Shown here: positions 6,310 to 8,375 of the stretch, one piece after another | How the letters are laid out: every line of letters starts with the position of its first letter | Position numbering within the stretch: the stretch's first letter is position 1 | Source of the DNA: Micrococcaceae bacterium UBA4005 | GTDB lineage: Bacteria; Actinomycetota; Actinomycetes; Actinomycetales; Micrococcaceae | Reading direction: 5' to 3' | Assembly (NCBI GenBank): GCA_002384315.1 | Contig: DGBL01000045.1 | Location: 1-8,375 of the forward strand | Length of the DNA: 8,375 nt | Translations under genes and position numbers: made by a program | The notes under the pieces: generated by a model | What the model was told of the DNA's origin: nothing | The model's database searches: none | The model's input: the letters and a program-made list of their open reading frames with translations, nothing else

Positions 6310-7955
6310 GCTGACCCGCCCGCCGGGACGACCTTCTGGGTTCCCGCCGCGACCTGCCAGGATTGCGACAGCGCCGCTGGCGAATTCCTGTCTGTCCGCT
6401 CCGCAAGGACGTACCAGTCCATGCGCACGCCTGCCGGAGTGACCTCCAGCACCGAGTACCCGTGGGAATCAAAATCCAGGTATTTCACGTGCGGGTTATT
6501 GGCCTTGAATGCTTCCTCAACGGCCAGTGAGGCGCTGCGCGGCGGGGCGTCAAGGATGTCGTCGAGGTTATCGCTGGTCACCGAGGTGCAGACGAGTTCG
6601 GTTCCGACCGACTTCCCATTGAGGGGATAGGTGGCGGGATCGGCGGGCAGGTCACAGGCCCAGCCAGAGTGGATGTCCCCGGTCAGGAAGACCGTATCGG
6701 TAATGGCGTTGTCGCGCAGGTGCCCGAGAACCCGGGACTGGTCGGCGGCGTATCCGTCCCACTGGTCGACGTTGTAGGGAACTCCGTCGACAGTGGTTGT
6801 TCCCAGGAGCGTCTGCATGGCCCCGACCTCCGCGGTGCTCAGAGTGGACGGGAAGCGGATGGGTGCGATCATGACCGGGTTGCCCACGAGCTTCCACTGG
6901 GTGTCTTGGGAGGCCAGCGAATCGAGCAGCCAGTCCATCTGGGGGCCGCCGGTGATACTGCGCTCGGGGCTGTCGATGGCGGGGTCGGTCAGGCTCGATG
7001 CCTGTTCGTCGCGGTAGCTGCGCAGGTCGAGCATGGAGATACTGGCGAGCGATCCGAAGGCCAGCCGCCGGTAGAGCTGGCCACCGGCGTCGTACCGGAC
7101 CGGCATCCATTCGGCGTAGGCCTGCAATGCGGCGGCTCGGCGTTGCAGCCAGCTGCCTTCGGCGCCTTCGGTGTGGTTTTCCGCGCCGCCGGACCATGCG
7201 TCGTTGGCTGATTCGTGATCATCCCAGGTGACGACGAACGGTGCCACGGCGTGGAGCGACTGCAGGTCGGCGTCCTGCTTGTACTGGGCGTGCCTGCGCC
7301 GATAATGCTCCAGTTCGGTCATCTCCGCGGCTGGGTCGTGCGGGCGGACGACGACGTCGCGGGCCTGGTACTCGCCGGGGGCGTACTCATAGAGGTAATC
7401 GCCCAGGTGCAGCACGAGATCCAGATCGCCAGCGGCGGCGAGGTGGCGGTAGGAGGAAAACCAGCCAGCCTGCAGGTTAGCGCAGGACACCACGCCGATG
7501 CGCAATCGCTCCACGGAAGCCCCTAGGGCCGGCGCCGTGCGGGTCCGGCCTGCCGGGGATATGTTCCTGCCCACGAGGAAGCGATACCAGTAGGTGGTGG
7601 CGGGTTTCAGCCCGCGCGGTTCCACCTTAACGGTGTGGTCACGTATGGCCCCCGTGGCCTGCGAGCCGCGCGCCACCACCCGGCGGAAAGTCGCGTCCGT
7701 GGCGACCTCCCATTTCACGGTGACATCAGGGCCAACCCCGCTGCCGGGCAAGGCGTCTGCGGTGGGGCTCACCCTAGTCCAAAGCAGCACCCCGTCAGGA
7801 AGCGGATCACCGGAGGCCACGCCGTGCCGGAACATAGGCGAGGCTGGAGCGGCTTGGGCTCTGGCGGCGGATGTGCTGACGGCTCCGACGGCAGTGCCGG
7901 CGACGGCTGCGGCGCTGGCGCTACGCAGTAGGTGACGGCGGGTAAAGGGACTCAT
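6306..7955 (-). CDS. phoD: PhoD-family alkaline phosphatase/phosphodiesterase, Tat-exported
   Basis: A secreted metallophosphatase of 549 residues that releases phosphate from organic esters outside the cell. The N-terminus has a twin-arginine signal (TRRHLLRSAS, 5-14), a hydrophobic core and a likely cleavage near ARAQAA. Next come a PhoD_N Ig-like domain (about 42-140; FRHGVASGDP, TTYWYRF) and the PhoD catalytic domain (about 150-525). Likely metal ligands, by comparison with Bacillus PhoD, are C158 in VVSCAN, D186 and Y189 in LHLGDYLYEY, D246-H247 in WDDHESAND, and D427 and H429 in TGDIHSG. B. subtilis PhoD uses iron and calcium; the same is expected here. ATG 7955 is the only possible long start, since a TGA lies in frame two codons upstream. 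Its own ribosome binding site is poor; a coupled leader frame or a leaderless transcript may explain this. The NPP-type gene follows with an ATGA overlap. Confidence 0.94.
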   Translation of the reverse strand: MSPFTRRHLLRSASAAAVAGTAVGAVSTSAARAQAAPASPMFRHGVASGDPLPDGVLLWTRVSPTADALPGSGVGPDVTVKWEVATDATFRRVVARGSQATGAIRDHTVKVEPRGLKPATTYWYRFLVGRNISPAGRTRTAPALGASVERLRIGVVSCANLQAGWFSSYRHLAAAGDLDLVLHLGDYLYEYAPGEYQARDVVVRPHDPAAEMTELEHYRRRHAQYKQDADLQSLHAVAPFVVTWDDHESANDAWSGGAENHTEGAEGSWLQRRAAALQAYAEWMPVRYDAGGQLYRRLAFGSLASISMLDLRSYRDEQASSLTDPAIDSPERSITGGPQMDWLLDSLASQDTQWKLVGNPVMIAPIRFPSTLSTAEVGAMQTLLGTTTVDGVPYNVDQWDGYAADQSRVLGHLRDNAITDTVFLTGDIHSGWACDLPADPATYPLNGKSVGTELVCTSVTSDNLDDILDAPPRSASLAVEEAFKANNPHVKYLDFDSHGYSVLEVTPAGVRMDWYVLAERTDRNSPAALSQSWQVAAGTQKVVPAGGSA

Positions 7956-7984
7956 GTCTCAATTAGATAACGGAACTCCGCCAT
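7952..7984 (-). CDS. Possible 10-codon leader peptide coupled to phoD
   Basis: A short frame, MAEFRYLIET, starts at ATG 7984-7982 three bases after GGAGG (7992-7988). It ends in a TGA that overlaps the phoD ATG as ATGA. The phoD start has no good ribosome binding site of its own, so ribosomes ending here could reinitiate on phoD. The frame is too short to judge by composition and could be chance. A competing idea is a leaderless phoD transcript from the TCTAAT (7967-7962) that lies six bases before the ATG. Confidence 0.3.
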   Translation of the reverse strand: MAEFRYLIET

Positions 7985-8015
7985 CAACCTCCGGATTCGG
8001 GGTATTTAACGCTCT

Positions 8016-8037
8016 GTTCATGCAGAATTCGCCCGCC
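8016..8037 (+). promoter_or_regulatory. Weak candidate PHO box upstream of phoD
   Basis: Two adjacent 11-base units, GTTCATGCAGA and ATTCGCCCGCC, fit 9 and 8 of 11 positions of the Streptomyces PhoP direct-repeat consensus (G-K-TCA-YYY-R-S-G) as I recall it. Position, about 60-80 bases upstream of phoD, is reasonable for phosphate control. The units face away from phoD and the second is weak, so chance is quite possible. Confidence 0.2.
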
Positions 8038-8164
8038 GCAGTGTCGCCCTGCTGACTGCCGCGCGAAACTAGCGGGTGAAACCCGGGCGTGAAGCTGGAA
8101 GTATTACCGGAGCTGTTCTAACGTTGGCCCCGCGCTGGCCATCGTTGCCCTGCTGCGCTCGGAA

Positions 8165-8375
8165 TTGAAGAAGCTGGCTAGGACACCGAACCTGCTGGTG
8201 GCCTGCAACTACGGCGGGACGCTCTCGCCGCTGACCTCCGGCCCCACCGCCGCGGCGCCGTTGAACAACTCGGTCGTGGCCCTGCGGGCGCTGGCCGCCC
8301 TGCCCCACACCCATGCGGCGGTGATCTCCGGCCGCTCGCTGCGGGACCTCGCCGCTGTGTCCCGGCTGCCGGGCG
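8165..8375 (+). CDS. Trehalose-6-phosphate phosphatase-like HAD protein, N-terminal part, altered catalytic motif, cut by the window edge
   Basis: The frame from 8093 to the window end encodes a sequence like the start of OtsB-type HAD phosphatases: a short helix (SELKKLARTP), the first strand and loop LLVACNYGGTLSPL, an ALRALAALP helix, and VISGRSLRDLA with the motif II serine. In active HAD enzymes motif I is DxDGT; here both aspartates are replaced (Asn at codon 8207-8209, Gly at 8213-8215), each one transition from GAC. Loss of the nucleophile should abolish phosphatase activity. The frame has no ATG or well-placed GTG in the window: an in-frame TGA sits at 8090-8092, and TTG 8165 is my working start, without a convincing ribosome binding site. 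In many actinobacteria a similar domain is fused to a trehalase-like glycoside hydrolase, where it could be structural; that part would lie beyond the edge. A degraded gene is the alternative. Confidence 0.6.
   Translation, partial: MKKLARTPNLLVACNYGGTLSPLTSGPTAAAPLNNSVVALRALAALPHTHAAVISGRSLRDLAAVSRLPG

Noticed and set aside
6652..7211. Open frames of about 180 codons on both strands within phoD
   Set aside because: Both overlap the catalytic core of phoD and show low-complexity Arg/Pro- or Gly/Val-rich translations.
1..8375. CRISPR arrays, tRNA/rRNA genes, insertion sequences, phage or toxin-antitoxin genes
   Set aside because: I looked for regularly spaced repeats, cloverleaf-like segments, transposase motifs and small paired frames, and saw none I could support.

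Overview
The window looks like chromosomal DNA of a high-GC actinobacterium, most likely of the Arthrobacter type (Micrococcaceae). The basis is GC-rich third codon positions, Tat and lipoprotein export signals, purine-rich ribosome binding sites, and the combination of an Arthrobacter-like sugar ABC importer with an actinobacterial-type IolB. This placement is an inference from protein style; no rRNA or marker gene is present. I see no tRNA, CRISPR array, insertion sequence or phage gene.

Left block (1-3004, minus strand): an ABC importer operon of the ribose/fructose/inositol class, read right to left as lipoprotein solute-binding protein, permease, then a single-domain ATPase that runs off the left edge. 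A 13-bp stem-loop lies between the binding-protein and permease genes. Centre (3005-3318): a divergent control region with candidate promoters facing both ways and two near-identical 10-bp sites, TGTCCTAACA and TGTCCTGACA. Both fit the operator consensus I recall for the GntR-type inositol repressor IolR of Corynebacterium. Then, on the plus strand, come a GntR/UTRA regulator (3319-4068) and iolB, 5-deoxy-glucuronate isomerase (4105-4995). The simplest reading is a myo-inositol (or related polyol) uptake and catabolism locus, controlled by the GntR protein at both divergent promoters. The rest of the iol pathway is not in view.

Right block (5017-7955, minus strand): two Tat-exported metallophosphatases, a PhoD-family alkaline phosphatase/phosphodiesterase followed by a nucleotide pyrophosphatase/phosphodiesterase-type enzyme. 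Their genes overlap by the four bases ATGA, so they are probably translationally coupled. phoD itself has a poor ribosome binding site, but a 10-codon open frame with a GGAGG just upstream ends in an ATGA overlap with the phoD start. The block converges on iolB with only 21 bp between stop codons and no clear terminator.

Right edge (about 8093-8375, plus strand): the start of a trehalose-6-phosphate phosphatase-like HAD protein. Its catalytic DxDGT motif reads NYGGT, and its frame contains no ATG within the window.

The most notable points are the matched IolR-type operators, the phoD leader micro-ORF, the apparently inactivated HAD motif at the right edge, and the stem-loop inside the transporter operon. 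I did not find a clearly new multi-gene system.
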